From contig CAZTUA010000005.1 of NCBI GenBank assembly GCA_964616545.1, forward strand, positions 1-36,891: a stretch of 36,891 nucleotides of DNA, given 5' to 3'. The translations under genes were made by a program, and so were the position numbers. The notes beneath the pieces were generated by a model. That model was not told the DNA's origin. It did not search any database and worked only from the letters and a program-made list of their open reading frames with translations. Source of the stretch: JAQVEM01 sp964616545 (GTDB lineage: Bacteria > Actinomycetota > Humimicrobiia > Humimicrobiales > Humimicrobiaceae). Each line of letters opens with the position of its first letter. Position 1 is the first letter of the stretch. Shown piece by piece: positions 8,406-16,574 of this stretch.

Positions 8406-9203
8406 TTAAATATCTAAAAGCCTGTCCAGTCCGAAAGTATAATTTGAAAGTTTATCCAGGTTATTTATCGCGAGGATAACTCCCGGGTAAAATGATGATC
8501 TGTCCAGACTGTCATGCTTTATCGACAGTGTCTGGCCTTTTGCCCCAAAAATAATATTTTGATGCGCAAGGAGCCCGGGCAGCCTTACGCTGTGAATATT
8601 AATACCATTTATAAATCCACCCCTGCAGCCCTCTATAATTTCAGTCTCTCCCTCTTTTAGACGCGATTTATTAAAACTTCTGCAACTGCTTATTTCCTCT
8701 GCTGAAAACATAGAAGTTCCTGAAGGAGCATCCTTTTTTTTATCATGGTGCAGTTCTATTATTTCACAATTATCAAAATATTTTGATATCATTTTAGAGA
8801 TTCTAATCATAATTACAGCTCCTATGGAAAAGTTTGGAACTATAAAAGTCTTGCTTTTTGATTTTTGAGCTTTCGTTTCAATTTTTGCCAGTTCATCTTT
8901 ACTTATGCCGGTTGTTCCCACTATTATATTAATATTATTGTCAATGGCCCAGTTTATGTTTTTTATAGCTGCATCTGCATTTGTAAAATCAATAATAGTA
9001 TCCGGCCTTAGTTTCTTTATTTCATCATAGGAGCCATGTATCATGCATCCTGTTTTGTCTCCGGTCAAAAACTCGCCAATATCAACTCCTGTGTTTTTGA
9101 CATCAAGACCTCCTGCCAGCTCTATTTCTTCCTCCTTTATTAATTCCCTTGAAATTGATTTTCCCATTTTGCCGCAAATTCCAAACATAACTATTTTTTT
9201 CAT
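8406..9203 (-). CDS. dapB: 4-hydroxy-tetrahydrodipicolinate reductase
   Basis: DapB uses NAD(P)H to reduce the DapA product to tetrahydrodipicolinate. The 265 residues contain an N-terminal Rossmann nucleotide-binding loop (GICGKMGKS, 8-16), the interdomain GTTGIS (96-101) and the catalytic/substrate segment ELHHDKKKDAPSGT (150-163; H152, H153 and K157 are the usual acid/base and substrate residues). The ATG overlaps the stop of the M16 peptidase in an ATGA arrangement, and dapA follows, so the three genes are translationally linked. Confidence 0.98.
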   Translation of the reverse strand: MKKIVMFGICGKMGKSISRELIKEEEIELAGGLDVKNTGVDIGEFLTGDKTGCMIHGSYDEIKKLRPDTIIDFTNADAAIKNINWAIDNNINIIVGTTGISKDELAKIETKAQKSKSKTFIVPNFSIGAVIMIRISKMISKYFDNCEIIELHHDKKKDAPSGTSMFSAEEISSCRSFNKSRLKEGETEIIEGCRGGFINGINIHSVRLPGLLAHQNIIFGAKGQTLSIKHDSLDRSSFYPGVILAINNLDKLSNYTFGLDRLLDI

Positions 9204-10501
9204 TCTAACCTGCCTCGATTTATTTTTCCCAGTATTACCAGACTCATTCTATCTGGATTGAAATATCTGGTAACAATATCGTCTATATCACTCTTTTTTA
9301 CTCTATCTATTTTCTTTAATATCTGATTAATAGTCAAAACATTTTTATCAAAAAGCAAACCCTTGCCCAGTCTGAACATTCTTGAGCTTATATCCTCAAC
9401 ACCCAGCACAATATTTCCCTTTAAATTTTCCCGTGCTACTGAAAGCTCGTCTTCTCCTATTCCATACTTTGTAATACTTCCTATTTCATCCCTTATAAGT
9501 TCCAGTATCCTGCTGGTATTTTTGCGCGATGATGCTGCATACACCAAAATTATTCCTGTATCCAGATATTGAACATTACTGCTAAAAATTGAATAAGCGA
9601 GCCCTTCTTCTTCCCTTATTCTTTGAAATAGCCGGCTGCTCATGCTCCCGCCCAGAAGATTTGTAAATAATGAAATAGGATACTTATCATCACTGTCACG
9701 CGCACAGCCAGGACATCCATAACACATATGAACCGAATTTGTCTTATTGTCCGGTACGTTTCTTATTCTTTTATTGGCGTCAGGCTTTATTTTATTAAAG
9801 TGATTTATCTTTCCATTGCTTTTAATGCTGCCGGTACTTCTTTTAATGCTATCCACAAGATTCTTATGCTTCACATTTCCCGCCGCAGAAATAACAATTT
9901 TACCTGTATCAAATTCATTACTATAATACTCAAGCATATTGGATTTTCTAATTTTTTTAAGCGACTTTCTTGTACCCAGTATAGGTAGACTAAGAGGATG
10001 GCCGTCAAGAACGGTTTCGTAAAAATAATTCACAACATTTTCGGATGGGGTTTCTTCGGCCATTTTTATTTCCTCAATTATTACTTTTTTCTCGGTTTTT
10101 ACGTGTTCTGTAAGAAAAGACGGATTTAAAAATATATCAAATAATAATTCCGTGCAGTCATCCAGATATGTATCTATAAAATCAGCATATATGCAGCAAT
10201 TTTCTTTATCTGTAAATGCATTATATTCGGCCCCAATTGAATCAAATCCTATAGCTATATCTTTATAGCTCCTCTTTTTGGTGCCTTTGAATATGAGGTG
10301 TTCGATAAGATGAGTAATTCCGCTGATATTTTCATTTTCATTCCTGGATCCTGCTGCTACCCAGAAACCCAATGATATAGACCTGAAATGAGGGATATAT
10401 TCACTAATTACTTTGATACCGTTTCTTAATTCAGTTATCTCGTACTGATCAAATTTTACGCTGCTCGATGATACTATTTTCTTATTAACCTCGCTAATAA
10501 T
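9200..10501 (-). CDS. M16 family zinc peptidase (insulinase/mitochondrial processing peptidase-like), non-canonical start
   Basis: This is a PqqL/PepR-type M16 protein, usually found beside pnp in Gram-positive bacteria. The zinc motif is the inverted HLIEH (HxxEH, in THLIEHLIFKGT), with a downstream acidic ligand region EEIKMAEETPSENV. The C-terminal half is the inactive homologous domain. The conserved N-terminal strand is encoded (RNGIKVISEYIPHFRSISL), but the frame from its upstream stop through the TTG at 10372 has no ATG, GTG or TTG. The first conventional start, 10372, would delete about 40 residues including this strand. I extend it to the ATT at 10501 (ATT again at 10498, ATA at 10477 also possible), just after the pnp stop. 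Domain identity is firm; the start is not. Confidence 0.88.
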   Translation of the reverse strand: MISEVNKKIVSSSSVKFDQYEITELRNGIKVISEYIPHFRSISLGFWVAAGSRNENENISGITHLIEHLIFKGTKKRSYKDIAIGFDSIGAEYNAFTDKENCCIYADFIDTYLDDCTELLFDIFLNPSFLTEHVKTEKKVIIEEIKMAEETPSENVVNYFYETVLDGHPLSLPILGTRKSLKKIRKSNMLEYYSNEFDTGKIVISAAGNVKHKNLVDSIKRSTGSIKSNGKINHFNKIKPDANKRIRNVPDNKTNSVHMCYGCPGCARDSDDKYPISLFTNLLGGSMSSRLFQRIREEEGLAYSIFSSNVQYLDTGIILVYAASSRKNTSRILELIRDEIGSITKYGIGEDELSVARENLKGNIVLGVEDISSRMFRLGKGLLFDKNVLTINQILKKIDRVKKSDIDDIVTRYFNPDRMSLVILGKINRGRLE

Positions 10502-10505
10502 ATAT

Positions 10506-12653
10506 TCAGATGTCTGTTCTTTCCAATCCTATTTTTCTACTTCTGGGATCAATATTATCGACCTTAACCAGCACTTTATCGCCAATCGTTAAATAATCTT
10601 TAACATCTTTAATTCTTTCATTTGCTATTTTTGATATATGCAGAAGTCCGTCCACTCCAGGGATTAAATTTATAAAAGCTCCATAGCTGGTTATTCCCAC
10701 AACTGTTCCCAGAAATTCTTCTCCTATTTTTATGTCGTCAATACTTCTTAACATACCTTCTATCTTTTTTCTCGCCAGTTCGATATTTGTATCGCTCGAA
10801 GAGGTGATTGAAACAAGACCTTCTCCGTTATAATCACTTATATCAATCTCGTCAAGTTCAAACTCTTCTTTTATATTTTTAACGTTCTTTCCGCCCGGAC
10901 CGATAATTTCACCAATTTTTTCTTTTGGTATCTTAAAAGTGGTTATCTTCGGCGCACATTTAGATAAACTTTCTCTGGGTTCAGGGATAACTTCAAGCAT
11001 TTTATCCAGTATATATAATCTACCCTCGCGTGCTTTTTTGAGAGCTTCCTTTATAATATCCAGGCTGACGCCTTTTACTTTCATATCCATCTGCAGTGCT
11101 GTAATCCCATTCCTGGTCCCTGCAACTTTAAAATCCATATCACCATAAAAGTCTTCTATGCCCTGTATATCCTTTAATACTGCATAATCGTTCCCCTCTT
11201 CATTTTTAACCAGTCCCATGGCTATGCCTGAAACCGGATTCAGTATGGGGACTCCGGCATCCATTAGAGCCAGAGTACTGCCGCATACGCTTGCCATTGA
11301 AGTTGAGCCGTTGGATTCCAGAATTTCAGACACCAGCCTCAATACATATGGAAACTTTTCTTCATCAGGAATCATTGGCCTCAAAGCTTTTTCTGCCAGC
11401 GCCCCATGACCGATATCTCTTCTCTTAGGACCTCTTAAAGGCCAGGTTTCCCCTACACTGAAGGGAGGAAAATTATAATGGTGAATGTACCGTTTAAATT
11501 CTTCTTTTCCAAGACTATCTATTTTCTGTGCTTCTCTTATCGAGCCAAGAGCCAGTATTGTAAGAGCCTGTGTTTTCCCCCTGGTGAAAAGGCCGATTCC
11601 ATGGGTCGTGTCCGGGAACAAACCTACCTCACAATTTATTTCCCTTATTTCATCAGGATTTCTTCCGTCCGGTCTTACTTTTTCTTTTAAGATTAACTTC
11701 CTGACCATCTCCCTCTCGAGTTCTTTAAAACTTACCTCTATGCTTTCCCTGTCTTCCGGAAAATCTTTTTCCAGTTCTTTTGCGACCTCTTCTTTCAGTG
11801 CAGAAACTCTATCCTGGAAGAACCCTTTTTCAGTGTTATCAAGCAAAATTTTCTTTTCTTCATCCTTTGAATAATCTGCTATAGTATCAAGTATTTCCTG
11901 TATCCTGTTTTCTGCCAGTTCTCTTACTCTCTTCTCAATATCTTTATTTATTTCAAAATTATATGTTTCTTTTTTTTCTTTCCCTGCTATTTTCCCGAAT
12001 TCCTTCTGTGCCTCTACAATTTTCTTTATTTCAATATGAGCTCTTTTCATAGATTCGAGAACTATTTCCTCTGGAGCTTCCTTTCCGCCTGCTTCAACCA
12101 TCATTATTGCATTTTCCGTACCCGCTACTACAATATCAATGATACTTTCTTCAATTTCACTGTGTGATGGATTTACTATCCAGTCATCTCCTACCTTCCC
12201 CATTCTAACCGCGCCTACCGGCTCATCAAATGGTATATCTGATATATATAAAGCTGTTGATGCTCCATTTATTACAGAAATATCATATGGGTTAACCTGA
12301 TCAAATGAAATAACCGTTGCTATTAATTGAATTTCATTTCTTATATTCTTATTAAATAATGGCCTGAGCGGTCTATCTGTCAACCTTGCATTAAGGATTG
12401 CTTTATCGCTGGCTCTTCCTTCTCTTTTAAAAAAGCCACCCGGTATTTTACCTGCTGCATACATTCTCTCTTCAACATCCACAACGAGCGGGAAAAAATC
12501 TATATTCTCTGCCGGTTTCTTGCTCATCAAAGCGGTAACCAGAACACCGTTTCCGCCAAATTTGACAAGAACCGAATTAGCCTGTTTGGCCACCTTACCG
12601 GTGGAAAAAACCATTTTTTTCCCGCTAATATTAATTTCGTAATTCTTTTCCAT
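10506..12653 (-). CDS. pnp: Polyribonucleotide nucleotidyltransferase (PNPase)
   Basis: PNPase is a trimeric phosphorolytic 3'-5' exoribonuclease that also adds heteropolymeric tails. The 715 residues hold two RNase PH domains (about 10-140 and 320-460, the latter with VRPDGR, RDIGHGALAE and SNGSTSMASVCGSTLALMDA), a KH domain (about 569-632, IIGPGGKNV) and an S1 domain (about 643-714). The protein ends immediately after S1, without the long tail of some homologues. rpsO is directly upstream, the widespread rpsO-pnp arrangement. The Shine-Dalgarno AGGAG is about 14 nt from the ATG, longer than ideal. Confidence 0.99.
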   Translation of the reverse strand: MEKNYEINISGKKMVFSTGKVAKQANSVLVKFGGNGVLVTALMSKKPAENIDFFPLVVDVEERMYAAGKIPGGFFKREGRASDKAILNARLTDRPLRPLFNKNIRNEIQLIATVISFDQVNPYDISVINGASTALYISDIPFDEPVGAVRMGKVGDDWIVNPSHSEIEESIIDIVVAGTENAIMMVEAGGKEAPEEIVLESMKRAHIEIKKIVEAQKEFGKIAGKEKKETYNFEINKDIEKRVRELAENRIQEILDTIADYSKDEEKKILLDNTEKGFFQDRVSALKEEVAKELEKDFPEDRESIEVSFKELEREMVRKLILKEKVRPDGRNPDEIREINCEVGLFPDTTHGIGLFTRGKTQALTILALGSIREAQKIDSLGKEEFKRYIHHYNFPPFSVGETWPLRGPKRRDIGHGALAEKALRPMIPDEEKFPYVLRLVSEILESNGSTSMASVCGSTLALMDAGVPILNPVSGIAMGLVKNEEGNDYAVLKDIQGIEDFYGDMDFKVAGTRNGITALQMDMKVKGVSLDIIKEALKKAREGRLYILDKMLEVIPEPRESLSKCAPKITTFKIPKEKIGEIIGPGGKNVKNIKEEFELDEIDISDYNGEGLVSITSSSDTNIELARKKIEGMLRSIDDIKIGEEFLGTVVGITSYGAFINLIPGVDGLLHISKIANERIKDVKDYLTIGDKVLVKVDNIDPRSRKIGLERTDI

Positions 12654-12728
12654 TTATGTCTTACATACTCCTTTAAATTGCTGGGATAAAATTTTATTCT
12701 TTCAAATATATTTTTATCGTATATTATT

Positions 12729-12998
12729 TTACTTTCTTAAACCAAGCTCTTCTATTATTTTCTTATACCTGTTTAAGTCATTATTTTTTAAGTACCCAAG
12801 GAGCCTTTTTCTTTTTCCAACCATAATAACCAGACCCCTTCTGGAATGATGATCCTTTTTATTTGCCTTCAGATGTTCATTAAGCCTGTTAATTTTTTTT
12901 GTTAAAATAGCTATTTGAACTTCGGAGGAACCGGTATCATTCTCGTGAACCTTAAATTTCTCAATTATTTTTTTCTTCTCATCTTTTACTAAAGTCAA
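12729..12998 (-). CDS. rpsO: 30S ribosomal protein S15
   Basis: S15 binds the 16S central domain and bridge B4. The segments GSSEVQIAILTKKINRLNEH and KKDHHSRRGL are diagnostic. I place the start at the TTG at 12998 (MTLVKDEKKK), giving 89 residues, the universal S15 length; AGGAGG lies 8 nt upstream (13012-13007). A GTG at 13007 is in frame but overlaps the Shine-Dalgarno itself. S15 is commonly autoregulated by binding its own leader. Confidence 0.98.
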   Translation of the reverse strand: MTLVKDEKKKIIEKFKVHENDTGSSEVQIAILTKKINRLNEHLKANKKDHHSRRGLVIMVGKRKRLLGYLKNNDLNRYKKIIEELGLRK

Positions 12999-13012
12999 CT
13001 TTCTCACCTCCT

Positions 13013-13177
13013 AAAATGTCCGTACTATAATTTATCATAACTGTATACTAATTACAATTTAATACTAATTCAGTTTTGACCGATTATTCACGCTATATCA
13101 TATAATATTATATATGTGCTATGACCCTTCCCGGACAGTCCGTAGAAATTTCCGCAGACTGCTAAAATCAATAATTT
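13013..13177 (-). promoter_or_regulatory. rpsO upstream region with promoter candidate
   Basis: This is the gap between ribF and rpsO. Near rpsO the minus strand has -35 TTGTAA (13057-13052), a 17-bp spacer and an extended -10 TGATAAATT (hexamer 13034-13029), predicting a leader of only about 25 nt. Farther upstream is an AT palindrome around 13098-13115. Next to it is a GC-richer patch (about 13119-13165) with overlapping short inverted repeats such as CGGA-CTG-TCCG and CAGTC/GACTG. That patch has no T-tract, so I do not call it a terminator of ribF. Confidence 0.5.
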
Positions 13178-14134
13178 TTACCTGTCACTTTTAATATTGA
13201 AATATTTACGGGCATACTTCAGATCAAGTTCTATCCTATTTATTAAATCACTTTTACTGCCAAATTTTATTTCATCCCTTATTTTTTTTAAAAATGTAAT
13301 TTCTATCTGCTTGCTATATATACTGCCGCTAAAACCCAGCAGGAAAGCTTCAATCCACTTTTTGGATTCTTTAAAAGTAGGGTTATTGCCTACATTAACT
13401 ACAGCCGGGAATATGCTGTTATCTTCACTTTTAATCAAAACCCTGCCCAGATAGACTCCGTCTGCCGGGGTTATAAAAAATTTACCTATATCTATGTTTG
13501 CGGTAGGAAATCCAAGCTTCCTGCCTCTTCCGGCACCCTTTATAACATTTCCTTCAACCTGCGGATTTCTTCCAAGGAGCTCTGATATTTCTTTTATCCT
13601 GCCTTCAGAATAATATTTCCTTATAGTCGTACTTGAGACAATCTCCCCTTTTACTTTTAACAACGGCACCACATTTACTATGATTCCGTAAACTTTAAAG
13701 AAATCCTTCATGAATGAAATATTACCGGTCGCATTAATGCCGAAACGGAAACCCTCTCCAACAAAAATTTCTTTTATGTTAAGCCTGTCTATAAGAATAT
13801 TTCTGCAGAATTCCTCTGGAGTTAGTTTTAAAAAATCCTGGCCTATACTTGCAACTACTGTGTGGTCAACTCCCATACTATTTATAATTTTAATTTTTGA
13901 TTCATAAGGAATTATAAGTTTCTTGTAAGTCCCCCTCTTTATAACGTTTAGCGGCGGTTTATCAAATGTCAGGACAATACTGCAGATATCCAGTTTTTTT
14001 GCTCTTTTAATACATTCGTTTATGATTTTTCTGTGCCCCAGGTGCACGCCGTCAAAGAACCCTATTACTACCACTGTTTTCTTTGAGCTAAAATAATTTT
14101 TATCTATTTTTTCTAAATCCAGTATTTCTGACAA
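13178..14134 (-). CDS. ribF: Bifunctional riboflavin kinase/FAD synthetase
   Basis: RibF phosphorylates riboflavin to FMN and adenylylates FMN to FAD. The 318 residues have an N-terminal nucleotidyltransferase domain with GFFDGVHLGHRKII (near 25-38, HxGH motif) and a C-terminal riboflavin kinase domain with GRGRKLGFPTANI (near 200-212, including the PTAN motif). The start is taken as TTG at 14134; GGGAG about 16 nt upstream and AGGGA immediately before it make a weak ribosome binding site. It follows truB by 26 nt, the standard truB-ribF order. Confidence 0.97.
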   Translation of the reverse strand: MSEILDLEKIDKNYFSSKKTVVVIGFFDGVHLGHRKIINECIKRAKKLDICSIVLTFDKPPLNVIKRGTYKKLIIPYESKIKIINSMGVDHTVVASIGQDFLKLTPEEFCRNILIDRLNIKEIFVGEGFRFGINATGNISFMKDFFKVYGIIVNVVPLLKVKGEIVSSTTIRKYYSEGRIKEISELLGRNPQVEGNVIKGAGRGRKLGFPTANIDIGKFFITPADGVYLGRVLIKSEDNSIFPAVVNVGNNPTFKESKKWIEAFLLGFSGSIYSKQIEITFLKKIRDEIKFGSKSDLINRIELDLKYARKYFNIKSDR

Positions 14135-14160
14135 TCCCTGAACTATCTCCCTTTAAAAAT

Positions 14161-15209
14161 TTAATATTGTAAATTTGCCCGGCCTGCCTGGCTGTTGTAA
14201 GTCATTACGCTCCTAGTTAATTTTAACTTTCCTCTTCCGGTATAATCTGAATCCAGGAAATTACTGTCAAATATAATTTCATGTACCGCCAGTAACTTGC
14301 CGCCGGCATCCCGTATGCTTATAAATCTGCCCTTTTTAAGTAAGCCGGCATTCCCTGTTCTGCCCTGCTTGATCATTCCATCAGTAATGGGCCAGCCATT
14401 GATTATATGATCCCTGTACTTTTCCTCTATGTAAATAGTATCCATTCTCTCCGATAGTCTGCTCACAGATAACATATATGGACATGATTCTAAAGATTTA
14501 TTTTTACCATTATTATCTATATCCTTATGTGTGTATTTTATAAACTGTTCAACATCTATACTATCCTCCAGGCTGTAATCACCGATTCTTGTTCTTTTAA
14601 GCTCTCTTATAGTAGCTCCTGTTCCAAGAAAATTTCCAATATCATAAGCCAGAGACCTTATATAGGTTCCCGAGCTGCAGTTTACCTTAATACTTATCAT
14701 GTCTTTTCTAACAGAAATAAGCTCCAGATTGTATATATTTACTGTTTTTGGCTTTAATTCTAATTTTTGCCCTTTTCTTGCAAATCTGTAAGCCGGCTTT
14801 CCTTTATATTTTACTGATGAAAACGCAGGCGGTATTTGCCTTATCTTTCCGGTAAATTTACTTAGAGCTTTTAGTACCTGTCCTGTATCTATATTCTCAA
14901 TTTTTTTTTCAGCTAAAACTTTTCCGCCTATATCAAGCGTATCCGTTATAATTCCGGGTTTTAAATCAGCAATATATTCTTTGTTTAAAGTTAAAAAATA
15001 ATCAAATAATCTTGTAGCTTTATTTATCAGTACAATAAGCAGTCCTTCTGCTGCAGGATCAAGGGTTCCGGCATGTCCGATTTTTTTTAAAAAAAAACTC
15101 TCTTCAATTTCCTTATTACATCGTAAGATGTTATACCCGGAGTTTTATTTATTAATAAAATACCGTCAAAATTTTTTAATATATCTGATTTATCAGCACT
15201 GTTATTCAT
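14161..15209 (-). CDS. truB: tRNA pseudouridine-55 synthase, apparent -1 frameshift
   Basis: TruB makes the near-universal pseudouridine 55 in the tRNA T-loop. The N-terminus reads from the ATG at 15209 (MNNSADKSD ... NKTPGITSYDVIRKLKR), then hits a T9/A8 run (15097-15081) where the frame meets TAA. The next frame continues without interruption to the stop at 14161: KKIGHAGTLDPAAEGL holds the catalytic Asp (residue 51 if the frame is repaired), followed by YRFARKGQ and SSGTYIRSLAYDIG. The total length, 1049 nt, is exactly one base short of a whole number of codons; repair gives 349 residues, within the family's size. Sequencing error, true mutation, or rescue by slippage are all possible. The start overlaps the nrnA stop by 8 nt. 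Confidence 0.9.
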
Positions 15210-16197
15210 TTTCTATGCTATCTTCTACTGACTTTTTTAATCTTCTTATCACAGTTCTTAAATTTCCACTATCCGGATAAGCTGAAGCCATCCTGTGACC
15301 TCCCCCGTTAAACTTGCCTGCAATCGCGGATAAATCTATATTTCTATCAGAAGTCCGCAGGCTGATTTTAAAACATCCTTTTCCGCTCTGTTTTATAAAA
15401 GCCGCTATCCTTACTTTTTCCGCACTTCTAAGCAGGTTAATAATTCCATCCTGGGCAGAAAAGGGTAAATTTAGTTTTTTAAAATCTTTCTGCAGAACAT
15501 ATGAATATATCAATCCGCTAGAAGCCACATATTTAATTCTCTGAAAAACTATCTGTATTAACCTGAACCTTTCAAGAGGCTCGCTTTCATATATACATTT
15601 ATGTATTTCTGAAGGATTCAGACTAAATTTTAACAGATCACTTACAGCTTTATGAACAGCGTGGTTTGTATTGCTATACTGAAACTTACCTGTATCTGTT
15701 AATATCCCCACATATATGCCCATTGCTATCGTATCATCAAGCTTTTCCCGGTAATGCCTGCATATCATCTCATATAAAATTTCAGCTGTAGCAGATTTTT
15801 TTGGGTCAACGGCATTCAGGTTACCAAAATTAGTATTATTATTATGATGGTCTATATTAATTATGTATTTGAAATTATCTTTTATTTCTTTAAAATCCAG
15901 ATTCATCCTGTACTCATCCGCACAATCAAGACAAAAGCAGATATACGCCTCTCCAGACTCTTTTATTTTATTAAAATTTTTCCTGATTTTATTGAAATGA
16001 GGTAAAAATTTATACTGATAAGGCAGTTCGCTATTACATACAGCCAGTACATTTTTTTTTAGCAACACCAATAACTGATACAGGGCTATCTGTGATCCCA
16101 TTGAATCCCCGTCAGGGTAATCATGGCCTATAATCACAAAATCATTATTACTATTTATAATTTCTGCAATCTTATTATATGAATTATATATATCCAA
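15202..16197 (-). CDS. nrnA: DHH/DHHA1 phosphoesterase, NrnA-like (oligoribonuclease / pAp phosphatase)
   Basis: NrnA-type enzymes degrade nanoRNAs from the 3' end and dephosphorylate 3'-phosphoadenosine 5'-phosphate; some members cleave linear dinucleotides from cyclic nucleotide turnover. The 331 residues show HDYPDGDSMGS (25-35), FCLDCADEYR (88-97), the DHH motif at 116-118 (IDHHNNN) and the C-terminal DHHA1 motif KFNGGGHRMASAY. The order rbfA-nrnA-truB is the standard one. The start is TTG at 16197, 5 nt after the rbfA stop, with an AGG element about 9 nt upstream. The exact in vivo substrate cannot be inferred from sequence. Confidence 0.94.
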   Translation of the reverse strand: MDIYNSYNKIAEIINSNNDFVIIGHDYPDGDSMGSQIALYQLLVLLKKNVLAVCNSELPYQYKFLPHFNKIRKNFNKIKESGEAYICFCLDCADEYRMNLDFKEIKDNFKYIINIDHHNNNTNFGNLNAVDPKKSATAEILYEMICRHYREKLDDTIAMGIYVGILTDTGKFQYSNTNHAVHKAVSDLLKFSLNPSEIHKCIYESEPLERFRLIQIVFQRIKYVASSGLIYSYVLQKDFKKLNLPFSAQDGIINLLRSAEKVRIAAFIKQSGKGCFKISLRTSDRNIDLSAIAGKFNGGGHRMASAYPDSGNLRTVIRRLKKSVEDSIENE

Positions 16198-16202
16198 TTA
16201 TA

Positions 16203-16568
16203 CTAACCTGCCTGCTGATGCTTATCTTTTTCCAGGGTATCCAGTATCTTTGATACCCTGATACCGGTATCTATTGATTCATCGTAATAAAACTTTATTT
16301 CAGGCACATTTTTAAGTTTTAATCTCTTCTGGAGGTTTTTCTTTATGAAACCGCTGCAGTGTTTTAGACCCTCAAGGCTTCTCCTGATATCATCTTTTTC
16401 TCCCATAATGCTTACGAATACATCCAGATATTTGAAATCTACTGATAGCTCCGTACTCGTTACAGTTATAAATCCTATTCTGGGGTCGTTTACTTTTGTA
16501 TTTATTATAAAACTAATCTCTCTTTTTATATCTATCTCTGCTTTTTTTGCCCTGTCCACCTCAAACAC
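16203..16568 (-). CDS. rbfA: 30S ribosome-binding factor A
   Basis: RbfA is a KH-like assembly factor for late 30S maturation and 16S 5'-end processing. The 121 residues include the family segments VNDPRIGFITVTSTELSVDF and a C-terminal IKFYYDESIDTGIRVSKIL. The start is GTG at 16568, 6 nt after the infB stop, with no clear Shine-Dalgarno sequence, so coupling to infB is likely. The identity is strongly supported by its position between infB and nrnA. Confidence 0.96.
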   Translation of the reverse strand: MFEVDRAKKAEIDIKREISFIINTKVNDPRIGFITVTSTELSVDFKYLDVFVSIMGEKDDIRRSLEGLKHCSGFIKKNLQKRLKLKNVPEIKFYYDESIDTGIRVSKILDTLEKDKHQQAG

Positions 16569-16574
16569 CGCCAG

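Noticed and set aside
9200..10372. M16 peptidase starting at the TTG at 10372
   Set aside because: This would delete about 40 encoded, conserved N-terminal residues, and the TTG codes for the conserved Leu before GFWV.
11485..11874. Plus-strand frames opposite pnp
   Set aside because: They are Ser/Phe-rich shadows of the pnp coding sequence with no ribosome binding site and no family resemblance.
12729..13007. rpsO start at the GTG at 13007
   Set aside because: The GTG overlaps the Shine-Dalgarno sequence; TTG at 12998 gives the universal 89-residue S15.
13119..13165. GC-richer inverted repeats after ribF as a terminator or tRNA-like RNA
   Set aside because: Stems are short and overlapping, there is no U-tract, and no cloverleaf or known riboswitch core can be drawn.
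14161..14700. truB as a short 179-residue protein starting at 14700
   Set aside because: The upstream frame continues with conserved TruB sequence including the catalytic Asp; the short frame is only the C-terminal part.
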